Shown here in pieces: positions 1 through 10,244 of a stretch of DNA of 64,000 nt. A program made the position numbers and the translations under genes. Position 1 is the first letter of the stretch. Each line of letters opens with the position of its first letter. The stretch lies in NCBI RefSeq assembly GCF_042453785.1, contig NC_091664.1, positions 2,471,001-2,535,000 on the forward strand, written 5' to 3'. The DNA is from Malus domestica (taxonomy: Eukaryota; Streptophyta; Magnoliopsida; Rosales; Rosaceae). The notes below the pieces were generated by a model, which made no database searches, was not told the origin of the DNA, and worked only from the letters and a program-made list of their open reading frames with translations.

Positions 1-1
1 T

Positions 2-96
2 GATGATTAGAAGATTATGGCAAGTAGAGGAGGGTTAACTAACCACTGGACGAAACATAAATGAGTAATAAAACCCATTTAGATTCATTCAAGTAA

Positions 97-100
<4 letters not shown>
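2..100. repeat. 99-bp dispersed direct repeat, copy 1
   Basis: A sequence starting with GATGATTAGAAGATTATGG recurs almost unchanged (about 4 substitutions) at 3903-4001 in the same orientation. The two copies flank the U11/U12-35K gene and the RPS8 pseudogene. No coding potential was seen. It may mark the edge of an old tandem duplication that extends left of the window. Confidence 0.85.
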
Positions 101-127
<27 letters not shown>

Positions 128-130
128 TTT
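98..130. repeat. A/AT microsatellite
   Basis: A poly(A) run continues directly into an (AT)n run of about 30 bp. Simple-sequence repeat, likely length-polymorphic. The rest of 131-718 is the 3' flank of the next gene. It includes a GC-rich patch at about 208-290 with several GGCGCCT/CGCCTAG-type motifs, which look like a dispersed-repeat fragment. Confidence 0.8.
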
Positions 131-718
131 CTATTTTGTAGTTTTTGATGAAATTATATAAATTTTAAATATAAACAGATACTTAGCAAAATATAATAAA
201 TTTACTTAAACCCGTCTAGTCCGCTTAGGCGCCTGCTTAGACCCAGCCAAGGCGCCTAGACCCCTCCCCGCCGCCCGATTAGGGCCAAGCGTCTTTTAGA
301 ACGAAGTGGCTGCTCGTGAAATGTTAACTTAAAGGTAGTTCTGTATCGTTAAAAGTATACACCAAGTTCTACTTTTGTGTGTGTTTCAAAATAATCGGCG
401 ACTTGAATTTCCATACATCCCATAAGCTCTTGTTCTAAATTTGAATGCACACAGTTGTACATAGCATGATCCCTACATTTCTAAATGTGAATGAGCAAAA
501 CGTGATACATATTGACACAATCAACCGACGATGGTGGAAGAAGTTGAGAGGGAATTTGTGAAGGAGAAAGTCAAGCAAATTGGACATTCTTTTTTCTTGT
601 GTTTACGACTAGCTCATGAGTATATTGTGACTTTCGCGTTCCCGACGGGTCTTACGAAATCATGAGTGACTGCTCTCCTTGGTCTTCCATAACCCCTTGC
701 TGCATCCAGCTGAAAATC

Positions 719-2856
719 TTAGTAGCGATCACGGCCGGTGGACCTCTCACGGTGACGGGACTTGTGCCTCTTGGAAGCACGCTCATCCCTATCCCTAGAG
801 CTCCTGTGAGAGCGCTCTGCTCTGTCAACCGAGCTCCTGTTGTGATAGTGTTCTTCTGTCTCAGTTGAGCTCCTTACAGAACTGTCCTCTGGGTCAATAG
901 ATCTTTTGTAAAACCTTTCTTCGTTCTCCACAGGACTACTTCTGCACATGTTCGCTTCCCTGTCCATGGACCTTTCATGGGCACTTTCTTTTCTATCCAT
1001 GGAGCTCCCTTTCCTTCTAGGTGGGGACGGGACCTACAAACACAAACGAGAAACAAAGACTCTGTGATAGAAGTTCCATGAGGAGACATCTGATAATGCT
1101 CGAAAGCTAAACAATCTAAACTGCTTTGAGCAACTGCTACTAGCTATAGGCTGCAGAATCAGGGAGGAAAATACATGGCTAATGGGACCAAAAGAAGAAA
1201 AATACCTGATAGGGTGACATGTATCTTCCTTCTGGTGGAGGTGGGATCCCAAGTCTCTCCAGCTCGTCATATGGGATTGGACGCCTGGCTACCAAGATAA
1301 ATAAAAGGTAAAGAGTTGCATCTAATTCACTGCAAGTTTACGAAATATATTACATAATTAAGAAAGTTATGCATACAGGGGAGCTCGAAATGGTTTTTCT
1401 CGTCCTCCAAAACGAAGCTGTCCAGATTCCTTCTTACCACAGAAACCACCTCCTGGTAAAACAATAAAATCACATGAACTTGACCTCTATAGGCATATGC
1501 AAACTGAAGGTAGGAGAATACAAAAACTTCACTGACCTAATCTTCTTGGAATCCACCCTGGCATCAACTGCTGTCTGTTGTAATCAACGATAACTTTAGA
1601 ATCATCAATCAAGGAATGGTGAGCTTCCTGCAAACAAGCAACTAATCTAAGCTCATCATAGACATGTTATGACTTATGCAGATCATATTGTCCCCTATTT
1701 TCTTTTCCTTGGCTTGCCTCGTCTATCCACATTTAAGACATTAAGCATACCATTACGAAGTATATTATCCAACCACCTACAATTGATATGCACATGTCTT
1801 TTCTCAGAAAACTAGCAAGCACAGCCAAATCAATTTAATTTTGTGAGAGAAGGACGTATCTATGAGAACAAACACCAATACCAATATGCTTGAAGCGAAA
1901 TCCATCAACAGTACAAGAATGTAAAATTAGAATTCCCCGCCACATAGACATGCATCTACATATATGAAAATAATTGAAGAGATTCCATGTCGTATAGACT
2001 AGAGAGAGTGGGCAAAAAGTTGGAGCACCTTATATGCACGCTGCATCTCCCTTTCGGTTTCATATTCAACAAAAGCATATCCGCGCGAAGCACCAGTTAC
2101 TGGAAAAATTGCACAAATCAAATTACAAAGATGGACTCTCATAGCATTACAGTGTCAAAAAAGTAGATAGAAACATAAAATTCTGCAAGCCAATATGCAT
2201 ACTATATTACTATTCAAGAGCATTGTAGTTGTAATGTTGTGAAATTTTGTACGGAGCTCGAATTCAAAGCAAAATTAAGAAGCTCACCAATGTGCCTGAC
2301 CAAGCGCAAGTTTTTGACCTGGCCATACTTGCTCATAGCCTGAAAACCCAAGTTCAAAATTCGTTTTTAGACCAAGAACTTCAACTTAGTTGGGTTTCTA
2401 CCGGTCACAGTTTAACAACTTTCTGCCTATTTCTTTCTTTTCTCAATTTTCTGGGCAACCAAACAGAAAGTGAGAGAGAGCGAGAGAGATGAACCTTGCG
2501 AAGAGTGCGTTCGGTAGTGAGATGAGAAAGGTGACCAACGAAGAGAGTACAATAAGGGTCGCCGAGGAGTTTGGGGTCCCCCTGGGGGTCATCTGCAAAA
2601 GCAAAAGAGTTACAGGGCCAAAGTATAATAAGAACAAGCAAGGGGGAAGAGATAAGAGAAAAAGGCAAAAAAGGAGGAGAAGAGAGAGTGTGTGGTTACA
2701 GAGGCCAGCGGAGGAGCAGAGGAAGGCTCGGTAGACGGCGTTGTCGTGAGGGAGAGTGTCGGTGCCGTCTATGCTTCCCGCCTGAATCGGATGATACGCC
2801 TCCGCGTAGAACACCGCGTTTAAGTTTCCGTTCACGTTTCGTCCGCCCCCACTCAT
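719..2856 (-). CDS. SNRNP35: U11/U12 small nuclear ribonucleoprotein 35 kDa protein (U11/U12-35K)
   Basis: Minor (U12-type) spliceosome protein, the U11 counterpart of U1-70K, acting in the nucleus in recognition of U12-type introns. Eight exons on the minus strand join in phase: 2700-2856, 2495-2592, 2288-2339, 2029-2099, 1537-1627, 1377-1452, 1206-1284 and 719-1033. They give 939 nt (312 residues), all with GT-AG introns. The N-terminus contains [17 protein letters not shown]. One RRM spans roughly residues 66-145, with RNP2 (TLFVGHLS, residues 68-75) and RNP1 (RGYAFVEY, residues 108-115). [12 protein letters not shown] stretch and [15 protein letters not shown] follow. The tail is Arg/Ser/Asp/Glu-rich and ends STGRDRY. 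Length and motif order fit plant U11/U12-35K. None of its own introns has a U12-type donor. The start is the first ATG of exon 1; the family core is in frame directly after it. Confidence 0.93.
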
Positions 2857-2939
2857 CGTCGCATAATCTGTGTCTTCAGAAGACGAAGACGAAGAAGCAA
2901 TGCAAATTCATGGACAAACAGGTGGGCTTTATAGAGGTA

Positions 2940-3030
2940 TTTTCTGGGCCCATTTTGTTTTGGGCCCACATTTTTGTTTGGAACGCATGGACTCAAACGG
3001 GCCAAAAAAATATGATGATCAGCCCATGTT
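2940..3030 (-). promoter_or_regulatory. Cluster of site II (TGGGCY-type) elements upstream of U11/U12-35K
   Basis: About 90-170 bp upstream of the start codon there are repeated GGGCC/GGGCT cores: CTGGGCCCAT near 2945, TTGGGCCCAC near 2961, CGGGCC near 2999 and AGCCCAT near 3021. TGGGCC/TGGGCT site II elements, bound by TCP factors, are typical of plant housekeeping and RNA-processing gene promoters. The motifs are seen directly; function is inferred. Confidence 0.5.
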
Positions 3031-3258
3031 TTCTCGGTTTTGAACCGAGGGAGCATATTGACTCGTAAAGTACGTGGATTTTCAAATGATTCCAACAACA
3101 TGCGGAATCGAATTCATTACAACTGAAACCCTCAATCCGGGTTCGAACTCCCATGAATGTATTTTGTGTATCGAGAGTACGATGTTGTGTAGTTCCAGGA
3201 CTGTTTAACAAGCGGGATTAGTCTGCCATCAATGTATGGTGACGGCTATTATATCAGC

Positions 3259-3680
3259 GTCAACAAACTGTTTATGCAGCAGCGCCAACACCCTCTCGCT
3301 TCTTCCTCTAAAGCTTGTTTATGTAAAACTCAGGTTCCTTGCCTTCCAAGATGTGCCTGACAGATTAGTTTACGAAACAAAATAAGATGATGCAGAAAAC
3401 AAATACAATCGAATGTATTAAAACGAGTTATTAAACTCAGTCATCAGCTCTGCCCTGCCACATTCGCATGGACGGGAAGATATATGCAAGCCAAAAATCA
3501 CTCACCCCCAAACTGTCTTTCAATCTGGGGTTTAGCATGCGAACTTGCTGATGCTTCTCAAGCTTCCTGGCGACATTACTCTTCTTTGCTTCCTCCGTAG
3601 TTCCTTCTCCTTCCTGCTTGTACATATCAAGATAGAACTAGTTAGTGTGATGATGAAATGAAATTGTCATTCACCTCATG
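3259..3680 (-). pseudogene. 3' fragment of a ribosomal protein S8 gene (pseudogene)
   Basis: Matches the last two coding exons, the intron between them, and the end of the preceding intron of the intact RPS8 gene at 23614-25786. Intron sequence is retained, so it arose by DNA duplication and not by retroposition. It is dead: the last exon has an in-frame TAG (3308-3310), the exon 4 donor has lost GT (GATGACTGAG instead of GATGGGTGGG), a His codon is missing in the NHVARK segment, and residues such as the [11 protein letters not shown] motif are changed. The homology begins abruptly at about 3259 and fades at about 3680, leaving no promoter or first three exons. Confidence 0.92.
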
Positions 3681-3902
3681 ATAAAAAAACTTAACACAAT
3701 CCATTGATCATGGTATTGAGCTTAAAAATTCTCATTTCCTCCATCTAAATTTTGTATATTAAGCATCGTGAAAGAAACTAGGCAATGGGAAATCCGGGAA
3801 TATCAAATGCATTATACAGCACATGAGACGTGGAAACAGCCTCTTTGCTAAGCAAGTTGACTTGGGATCGCCCATTCTTTTTTATAAAGCACATGAGGCA
3901 GC

Positions 3903-4001
3903 GATGGTTAGAAGATTATGGCAAGTAGAGGAGGGTTAACTAACCACCGGACGAAACATAGATGAGTAATAAAACCCATTTAGATTCATTCAAGTAAAAA
4001 A
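3903..4001. repeat. 99-bp dispersed direct repeat, copy 2
   Basis: Near-identical to 2-100 and in the same orientation. It lies about 220 bp beyond the RPS8 pseudogene fragment. Confidence 0.85.
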
Positions 4002-4725
4002 CAACAAATAAAATAAAGTGCATGATTCATCGTGGCAGCCAGGGCATCTCACCTGTGCACTCTCCATCATTCCATACCAAGCCTCCAAACTCGGGAATTG
4101 CTTGCCAAGACCTCGTAGTGAATGGGATTTTATAAGATGGCTATTGATTAGCTCTGGTGAAAATCAGGGTCTGATGCTCAACTTTAACATGACTTGAATG
4201 GAGAAACCGTGGCATTGTAAGTTGAAATTGCACGGTGAACATTAGTAACTGTTCTGCGAAGGATAAAACGAGACCCTTTGTATTCCTCTGGGAACACATT
4301 TGAAATCAGCCAGGAAGTTAATGTCCCCTGGACTAGCTATAGAGAGTGCTTGCAACTCCTGTTTGAGTATTTGGTAAAAACTGGGGGGGTTAGCCTTTGG
4401 TGCAGAGGAATTCCAGATGGCTTGAATATCATAAATCGAACCTGGGTAGAGAGCTCACATTGCATTTATGTTTTCACCGCCACGATCATCTGGAGTTGAA
4501 ACTTCAGCTGCTGACATCTTGTAGAGGCTTTCATGTGTTGTCAAGAAAATAAGCTGTCATCAAGACAGATTTATTGCTGTTTTACTGTTTGAGGTGTAGT
4601 TAGCCTTGAGGAAAGCAGCGATGACACACATGAGGGCATGATATTGAAGTTCATTCTACGGTGGTCTGTTGGAAAACTTGACGCACCTAACTCTCCAGTC
4701 CAAGGAAAAATGTTCATCCCTGGTG
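4002..4725. other. Unassigned sequence interrupted by the copia insertion
   Basis: No recognised gene. With the retrotransposon and one target duplication removed, the left flank joins the right flank at 9601. The plus strand then has an open frame of about 85-90 codons running across the junction, from about 4600 and ending TTTCTTAAAGCATAA near 9738. The minus strand is also open through the same stretch. Either may be an exon remnant, but neither matches a family I know. The rest of the interval has many stops. Confidence 0.35.
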
Positions 4726-4730
4726 CCCGC

Positions 4731-4977
4731 TAAAAGATAACTCAAAGGAGGAATTGCAGACAAGACAGCAAAAGTAAAAGAAGGTATTTTGGCTCAATCC
4801 CTCGATCCTTTAGAGGGTGCATTATCATTGATTTAAATAGTGTACAATGACTTGATTTACAAGTATAATTAATCTACAAAGAATACATAAAGGGAATGTT
4901 TTAATAAAACAGGGAAATCTGGAAATCATGATGAAACAGGAAACAATCCCAAGAGATCAGGAATGTATCATCCTTTA
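4731..4977 (-). repeat. 3' LTR of the copia element
   Basis: 247 bp, read as identical to 9349-9595. Its ends form an imperfect inverted repeat (TAAAGGAT / ATCTTTTA). The last codons and TGA of the pol frame run into this LTR. Confidence 0.95.
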
Positions 4978-7900
4978 CGCCCCCGCAAGCTGACAGTACA
5001 ATCAAGTACAGGAAGCTTGGAAACCAGAAGTCGAAAACGAGGAAGAGAAAGGCCCTTGGTGAAGATGTCAGCAATCTGATCATGAGTAGAAAGATAACGA
5101 ACATCAAGCTCCTTGCGAACAACCTTTTCACGAACATAATGGTAATCTACCTCAACATGCCGAGTGCGGGCATGAAACACCGGGTTGGAAGCAAGGGATA
5201 TAGCACTGATATTGTCACAGAACAGTGTAGGACAATGGAGAGGAAACTGGAGGTCACGGAACAGCATACGAAACCATGAAAGAGTGGCAGCGGTGATTGC
5301 AAGTTGACGATACTCGGCTTCAGTGCTGGACCGAGAGACCCCATTTTGTTTCTTGGCACTCCATGAGACAAGATTGGAACCCAGATACAAGCAATAGCCC
5401 TCGGTGGAACGCCGATCATCAGGATCCCCGGCATAATCGGCATCGGAAAATGCCGTAAGACGAAATGAACCAGGCTTGTAGATAAGACCGTGAGAAGTAG
5501 TGCCGACAAGGTAACGAAGAATGCGTTTGACGGCGGCCCAATGAGTAGAAGTCGGCTGGTGAAGAAATTGGCAGACTTGGTTGACGGCGAAGTTGATGTC
5601 GGGGCGAGTGAGAGTCAAGTATTGAAGGGCGCCGACAACACTTCGGTATTCAGTAGGATCCGGCAGAGGGTCACCATCCTGAAGACTGAGCCGTCGCCCA
5701 CTAACGGCAGGAGTAGGAACCGGCTTGGCACCATGCATTTTGGTGCGGTGAAGGAGGTCAGTGGCATACTTCTGTTGGGAAAGAGAGAGACCTGATGGAG
5801 TGCGGACCACCTCCATGCCTAAGAAATAATGAACCGGTCCAAGGTCCTTCATAGAGAAACGGATGCCCAAATTCTTAATGAGGGTGACAATATGAGAGGG
5901 ATTATTCCCGGTGACCAAAATATCATCAACATAAATTAAGAGATAAATACGAGTTGAGCCATGAATATAGGTAAAAAGCGAGTGATCCGCGGTAGAGGGA
6001 CGAAAACCCAAATCTTCCAAATGAGTGGAAAAACATTGGAACCATGCACGGGGCGCCTGCTTGAGCCCATATAAAGAACGACGAAGGCGGCACACATGAT
6101 GAGGGAACTGTGGATCAACAAAGCCACGAGGTTGGTGCATATAGACCTCCTCAGACAAAGAGCCATGAAGAAAAGCATTCTGAACATCCAACTGACGAAC
6201 AGGCCATTGAAACTGAACTGAAAGAGCCAAAATTAAGCGAATAGTAGAGTGATTGACAACAGGACTAAAAGTTTCACCATAATCAAGGCCGGGTTGCTGA
6301 TGAAAACCATTGGCTACCAAACGAGCCTTATACCACTGAATAGACCCATCAGAATTCTGTTTAATACGAAACACCCATTTGTTTGGCAAAATATTCATAG
6401 AAGCAGTACGAGGAACAAGAGTCCAAGTACCAGCACGTTGAAGTGCATTAAATTCATCGGCCATCGCAGTACGCCATTCGGGAAAAGTGTTGGCCTGACT
6501 AAAGCAAGTAGGCTCAATACGACCGGTAGAAGAAATGGCAGCAGAAAAAACATATTTAGGAGGCTTAAGAGAAGCCGTTTTGGACCTGGTGAGCATACCA
6601 TGGGAAGGAGAGGGCACGGCAGGTGGTACAGCAGCAGAGGGAGCCTCTGGAGGCGCATCAGAGTGAACGGCAGAGGGGGTGGCTGCTTGTGCAAAAGAAA
6701 GAACCCGCCTGTGAGGGTCACGGGAGTAAACCTGGAGGGCCGGCTGTGGTGGGTCGGATGATGGACGGGATTGATGAGTCTCCAAAGAGGGGGACACAAC
6801 CACCGGTTGGCTGCTAGACAGTCGGGGGGCACGCGGAAGAGGCCCAGTGATTTCTAAAACAGGAGGAGGAGACGAGGCCGGAGAGGACGGGGCAAGAGAG
6901 CCAGAGATGGCCTTGAAAGGAAAATTACCTTCATCAAACACAACATGGCGTGATAAAAAGATGCGATTAGTAGAGATGTCTAAGCACCGATAACCTTGAT
7001 GATTGAGAGACTAACCAAGAAAAACACATTTAGTAGAACGAAATTGGAGTTTATTATTATTATAGGGTCGTAGGTAGGGAAAACATGCACACCCAAAGGT
7101 CTTTAAAAAACTATAATCAGGTTCTTTAAGAAACAACTTTTGATAAGGAGACATAAAACCAAGTACTTTAGAGGGGAGGCGATTGAGAAGATAAACTGCT
7201 GTGTGCATGGCCTCAGCCCAGTAGGCAGGAGGCATCGACGCATGGGCCATTAAAGTAAGTCCAGTGTCGACAATGTGACGGTGTTTGCGTTCCGCCAAAC
7301 CATTTTGTTCGGGATGGTGAGGGCATGAGAGACGATGATGAATACCATGGTGAAGAAAAAAATGCTTGAATTGATGACTAGTGTATTCGCCCCCACCATC
7401 AGACTGAAACATCTTAATTTTAGTGGAGAATTGATTTTCAACCAAGGTCTTAAAGTGAGTAAAAATATTAAAAACTTCAGATTTTAATTTCATGGGATAA
7501 ATCCAAGAATAACGAGAGAAATTATCAACAAAAAGAACATAATATTGGAAACCACTAACAGACTTATTGGACGCACTCCACACGTCGGAGTGAATAAGCT
7601 CAAGAGGAGCGTGAGTAACAGACAAGGATGCAGAAAAAGGTAACTTAACACTTTTGCCTAAGGGACAAGAATGACACATAAAAGTATTGAGATTGAGGTT
7701 GCCAGAAACAGGCAACTTATTCGAATGCCTAGAAAAAAGAAATTTTAAAATGGAAGAAGATGGATGGCCTAAACGAGAGTGCCAGACATCACTACTAACA
7801 CGAACACCAAGAAAAGCAGCACGACCATGAGCAGTCGGTGATGAAGAGGAAAAGGGATAAAAGCCATTGCTACTCTTGCCCGAAAAAAGAATCGTCCCCG

Positions 7901-9290
7901 TCTCCATATCCTGAATATAGAAACAAGAAGGAAACAATGTAATATAACAATTGTTATCCAACATAAACCGATTAGCAGACAACACAGAAGTAGAAGCATC
8001 CGGACAATGAAGAACATCATTAAGCTTGAAAGAAATATTATTATGAGAGAGAGTGGAGGAGCCAATACGGTTAATGGGCAAACCTGTACCTCCAACGACA
8101 CCACCGACGGAATCACCACCACGATAATCGCGGGACTGAGACAAAGTATTGAGATCATTGGTGATATGCGAGTTGGCCCCGGAATCAAGAAGCGAAGGCT
8201 GGGAGTGCTGAGCAGTCAAGGCAGTGAGACATGAAGAAGGAGGACGACCTTCATAAGCCAAATTAAAGCATTGAGCACAGTCAAGAGCACCATGTCCAAA
8301 AGTATTGCAAATCTGGCAGCGAGGACGGGAGGAACCGTGAGATGGGGCTGGACCAAGAACCCCAGAAGTATTGTTGGAGCCACGGAAGCGAGAGTCGTCG
8401 TGCTGAGGACGACTACCACCACGATCGCGAAACGGACGGTCATGGAAACCACCAGCACCGCGATAGCCACGATAGCCGTCACCACCATTGTTGCGAGACC
8501 CATCATGTTGAGGACGACCACCCCCACGTGAGAAACGGCCAGAGCCACGATCGCCGCCGCGATCAGAAGAGAAGCGACCACGAGAGGCAGAAGAGCCGCG
8601 GGAGGCTACCAGGGCCGAGACGCTGGAGTCCGGCGGAGCAGGAGGATCAGCAAGGCGAAGTTCAGCAGCGAGAAGAAGAGCCTCAAGATCAGGAAGGGAG
8701 ATGGGCTTGTCACGGGCCTGAGCAGCAGCAACAGTGTTCTCAAATTTGGGGCCGACATTAGACATGACGACCGGCACCATGTCATCAGGAGAAACAGGTG
8801 CCCCGGCAAGAGCCAATTGATCTGCAATACCATTGATCTTATCAAGAAAGTCAGAAATTGAAGAATCACCTCATTTGGTCTGGAAGAAAGCAGTACGAAG
8901 CTGAAGAATGCGACTTTGGTTTGTAGAAGCAAAACGCTGCTGAAGAGCAACCCAAACATCACGGGCAGTGGAATGACGAGCAGTGGCGGCGAGGGCCTGG
9001 TGACCAAGAGAGCCATTGATCCAAGAAAGAACAAGCTGGTCCTTCTGAACCCAGTCAGCATACGCGGGGTTGGGCTTGGGAGAGGCGTTGCCAGTAGCGT
9101 CGGACAAGAACGCCGAGGGGCAGATGGAAGTACCATCAACAAAAGCCAACAATTGACGACTGCGAAGAACAGGTAGCAACTGAGCCAACCAAAGAGGATA
9201 ATTGGAAGAGTCAAGTTTGATGGAGATCGCATGAGAAACAGAAGGGAAGATGTCGGAGGAAGGAGTAGTCGAACTGGTTGAGGCAGCCAT
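4968..9290 (-). pseudogene. copia gag-pol polyprotein with two in-frame stop codons
   Basis: Single frame from ATG at 9290 to TGA at 4968-4970, about 1,440 codons, interrupted only by TGA at 8871-8873 in gag and TAG at 7011-7013 after integrase. Both sides of each stop stay in the same frame. Features in order: UBN2-type Gag (SSNYPLWLAQL); CCHC zinc knuckle (CQICNTFGHGALDC); protease active site (LLDSGANSH); GAG-pre-integrase His/Cys region (HSRLGHP ... CHSCPLGK); integrase catalytic region (HSDVW ... QSDGGGEY ... EQNGLAERKHR); reverse transcriptase with the YVDDILVTG active site; and RNase H (SDADYAGD, STEAEY, CDNISAI, ending near IADIFTKGL). The TAG falls where relatives usually have Tyr, so a point mutation is likely. 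Readthrough cannot be excluded from sequence alone. Confidence 0.93.
4978..4988 (-). other. Polypurine tract of the copia element
   Basis: On the minus strand TTGCGGGGGCG sits directly before the 3' LTR, the position where plus-strand DNA synthesis is primed. Confidence 0.7.
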
Positions 9291-9334
9291 GGAGAAGAGT
9301 AGTAAGAATCCGAAAAAAAAAGACGTTAGTCACT

Positions 9335-9348
9335 GGCTCTGGATACCA
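9335..9348 (-). other. Primer-binding site of the copia element
   Basis: TGGTATCCAGAGCC on the minus strand begins at the first base after the 5' LTR. It resembles the TGGTATCAGAGC site complementary to initiator Met-tRNA, with one extra C. Its exact adjacency fixes the TA end of the LTR. Confidence 0.8.
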
Positions 9349-9595
9349 TAAAAGATAACTCAAAGGAGGAATTGCAGACAAGACAGCAAAAGTAAAAGAA
9401 GGTATTTTGGCTCAATCCCTCGATCCTTTAGAGGGTGCATTATCATTGATTTAAATAGTGTACAATGACTTGATTTACAAGTATAATTAATCTACAAAGA
9501 ATACATAAAGGGAATGTTTTAATAAAACAGGGAAATCTGGAAATCATGATGAAACAGGAAACAATCCCAAGAGATCAGGAATGTATCATCCTTTA
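9349..9595 (-). repeat. 5' LTR of the copia element
   Basis: 247 bp, read as identical to the 3' LTR. It should hold the element's promoter. Confidence 0.95.
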
Positions 9596-9600
9596 CCCGC

Positions 9601-10244
9601 CACATCAGGCTTGAGAATTTCAGGGCTCGGAAATTGGGTCCTCTGAATGAAAATGCCACAAACAGGAGATGGCCAAACCCAACCCTTCTCCCAAGAAATG
9701 CTAGAGTTGCAATTGCTCTAGAGTTTCTTAAAGCATAAAATGAAACCCCAACGGTTCGGCCACTTGCCACTTCCCATGGTGCGAGTACCAACTGTGGGTA
9801 TCCAACTGAGCAATTCGTAAGCTACTAGAGCCATGTCTTCCATTCCTAATCAAGCAGGACTACAAAAACCCATCTCCATAGCCCCAAAAGCAGCTACAGC
9901 CAAACTTTCCCAGAAATAGACAATCCAGCCCCAAAGGTATCAACAACACATTAACTCCATCAGCCACAACTCCATCAACAGGTTGATAGAAAATCAGATC
10001 TGAAGCAACAACCAACCGACCAAACTTAGTTGCACTCACATATTTGGTGGAGCACTGATTGCTCTCCTTCATAACTTCTGAAATACTTGGAAACTTCCCA
10101 ATATTTGAGCAGCAAATAAGATCAAAGATTACAAAGATTTCATTCCAGTAATGCTTGGAAAAATCCAAACTTCTTTGAAATTCAAGAAACCAAGGTTTAT
10201 AAGAGCTGTAACAGATCCAGAAACAACTTTGTTAATCAAGCATT
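9601..10244. other. Interval between the copia element and the TNL gene, with a decayed LRR scrap
   Basis: The first ~140 bp continue the interrupted open stretch described at 4002-4725. On the minus strand near 10060-10115 a CSN.GKFPSISEVMKE-like segment resembles the leucine-rich repeats of the neighbouring TNL gene, but it is out of context and followed by stops. This looks like an eroded end of the LRR array. No post-LRR exon was recognised here. Confidence 0.5.

Larger units (their letters stand above)
4731..9595 (-). mobile_element. Complete Ty1/copia LTR retrotransposon
   Basis: A 4,865-bp element on the minus strand. LTRs lie at 9349-9595 (5') and 4731-4977 (3'), each 247 bp, and I saw no difference between them. 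Flanking 5-bp target-site duplications CCCGC are at 4726-4730 and 9596-9600. Directly inside the 5' LTR is a primer-binding site TGGTATCCAGAGCC, close to the initiator Met-tRNA site usual for copia. A G-rich polypurine tract (GCGGGGGCG) abuts the 3' LTR. Domain order is gag, protease, integrase, reverse transcriptase, RNase H, the copia order. The LTRs start and end with TA (TAAAGGAT...ATCTTTTA) instead of TG...CA. Identical LTRs imply recent insertion. Two in-frame stops make it unlikely to be autonomous. Confidence 0.96.

Noticed and set aside
719..2856. U12-type introns in the U11/U12-35K gene (autoregulation)
   Set aside because: All seven introns have ordinary GT donors without the (A/G)TATCCTT motif.
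6249..8761. Plus-strand frames of 86-170 codons opposite the copia polyprotein
   Set aside because: Shadows of the retrotransposon coding strand, with no domain of their own.
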